The notes below the pieces were generated by a model. The model saw nothing but the letters and a program-made list of their open reading frames with translations, had not been told where the DNA came from and made no database searches. The translations under genes and the position numbers were made by a program. Below, in pieces: positions 6,695 to 6,850 of a stretch of DNA of 6,850 bases. Origin of the DNA: an uncultured Rhodospirillaceae bacterium (lineage in GTDB: Bacteria > Pseudomonadota > Alphaproteobacteria > CAAGCB01 > CAG-977); NCBI GenBank assembly GCA_900553035.1, contig USCC01000109.1, positions 1 to 6,850 of the forward strand, read 5' to 3'. Numbering within the stretch: position 1 is the stretch's first letter; each line of letters begins with the position of its first letter.

Positions 6695-6850
6695 GCTTAT
6701 AAAAACAGACCGGGATTACGGCATGGAAGGAGACTTTTCCGCGAGGAGGGGCAATCAGGCTGTCTTTTTTTTGCTTATAAAAACAGACCGGGATTACGGC
6801 ATGGAAGGAGACTTTTCCGCGAGGAGGGGCAATCAGGCTGTCTTTTTTTT
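6695..6850. repeat. Two exact tandem copies of a 78-bp unit, open at the window edge
   Basis: Copy 1 is 6695-6772 and copy 2 is 6773-6850; I find no difference between them. Each starts GCTTATAAAAACAG and ends CTGTC followed by eight Ts. The periodicity starts slightly earlier, at the seven-T run at 6688. A unit can fold as an imperfect hairpin: ACAG/CTGT, then CC/GG, then GATT/AATC with small bulges, AAAA against the T-run outside, and an inner GGAAGG-AGAC-TTTTCC hairpin (6725-6740). No transposase, attachment site or CRISPR spacing is present. The second copy ends exactly at the last base, so the copy number is unknown. It could be a longer array, a structured RNA repeat, or an assembly-end effect. 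Confidence 0.9.

Larger units (their letters stand above)
6353..6850. other. Structured noncoding tail downstream of fliN
   Basis: No protein-coding gene is convincing here. A GTG-started open frame at 6358-6702 runs across the terminator and its translation is Phe/Arg/Lys-rich without recognisable domain character, so it is not called. What is seen: an intrinsic terminator at 6401-6429; a small stem CCGGC/GCCGG at 6432-6436 and 6447-6451; an 8-bp palindrome ACGGCCGT at 6497-6504; a 7-bp hairpin with GGAGGA loop at 6507-6526 followed by six Ts; an 18-bp palindrome at 6559-6576; a small hairpin AAAAG-GCA-CTTTT at 6663-6675; an 8-bp palindrome AGGATCCT at 6678-6685; and a 78-bp tandem repeat from 6695 on. 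GGAGG occurs five times (6376, 6457, 6514, 6745, 6823), never at a ribosome-site distance before a start codon. Confidence 0.6.

Noticed and set aside
6358..6702. GTG-started 114-codon open frame downstream of fliN
   Set aside because: It spans the intrinsic terminator and the hairpins, has a low-complexity Phe/Arg/Lys-rich translation, and ends by chance in the TAA inside the 78-bp repeat. No fitting ribosome site distinguishes it from noncoding sequence.
6695..6850. CRISPR array or insertion-sequence end
   Set aside because: The units abut without variable spacers, so it is not CRISPR. There are no terminal inverted repeats, target duplications or transposase sequence in the window, so a mobile element cannot be supported.

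Overview
The window reads as a piece of an alphaproteobacterial chromosome of moderate GC content. The assignment rests on protein character: a HisN-type inositol-monophosphatase-like phosphatase, a complete Yej-type peptide ABC transporter, and a FliN protein with the 'VVLGRSM..V.QLLKLGRGAV.EL' core typical of alphaproteobacterial flagellar switch proteins. A more precise lineage cannot be read from the sequence.

Layout: positions 1-6352 are one compact block of six genes, all on the + strand: hisN (3' part only), yejA, yejB, yejE, yejF and fliN. Junctions are very tight. There are ATGA overlaps at hisN/yejA and yejE/yejF, a single C between stop and start (TGACATG) at yejA/yejB and yejF/fliN, and an 11-base overlap at yejB/yejE. 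I see no internal promoter or terminator, so the block looks like one translationally coupled transcription unit. It ends at an intrinsic terminator at about 6401-6429.

Function: YejA is an exported binding protein that captures peptides in the periplasm. YejB and YejE form the inner-membrane channel. YejF is the double ATPase that drives import. In characterised relatives this system takes up microcin C-like peptides and contributes to tolerance of cationic or host antimicrobial peptides. HisN (histidine biosynthesis) and FliN (flagellar motor switch) have no obvious metabolic link to peptide import, so their inclusion is the main contextual oddity of the coding part.

The last ~500 bases (6353-6850) contain no convincing gene but are rich in structure: the terminator, a 7-bp hairpin presenting GGAGGA in its loop, an 18-bp perfect palindrome, a weak sigma-54-like match, and two exact back-to-back copies of a 78-bp unit ending in eight Ts that run to the window edge. 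This tail is the only part that does not match a well-known system. Evidence that it encodes small RNAs or a repeat family is suggestive only.
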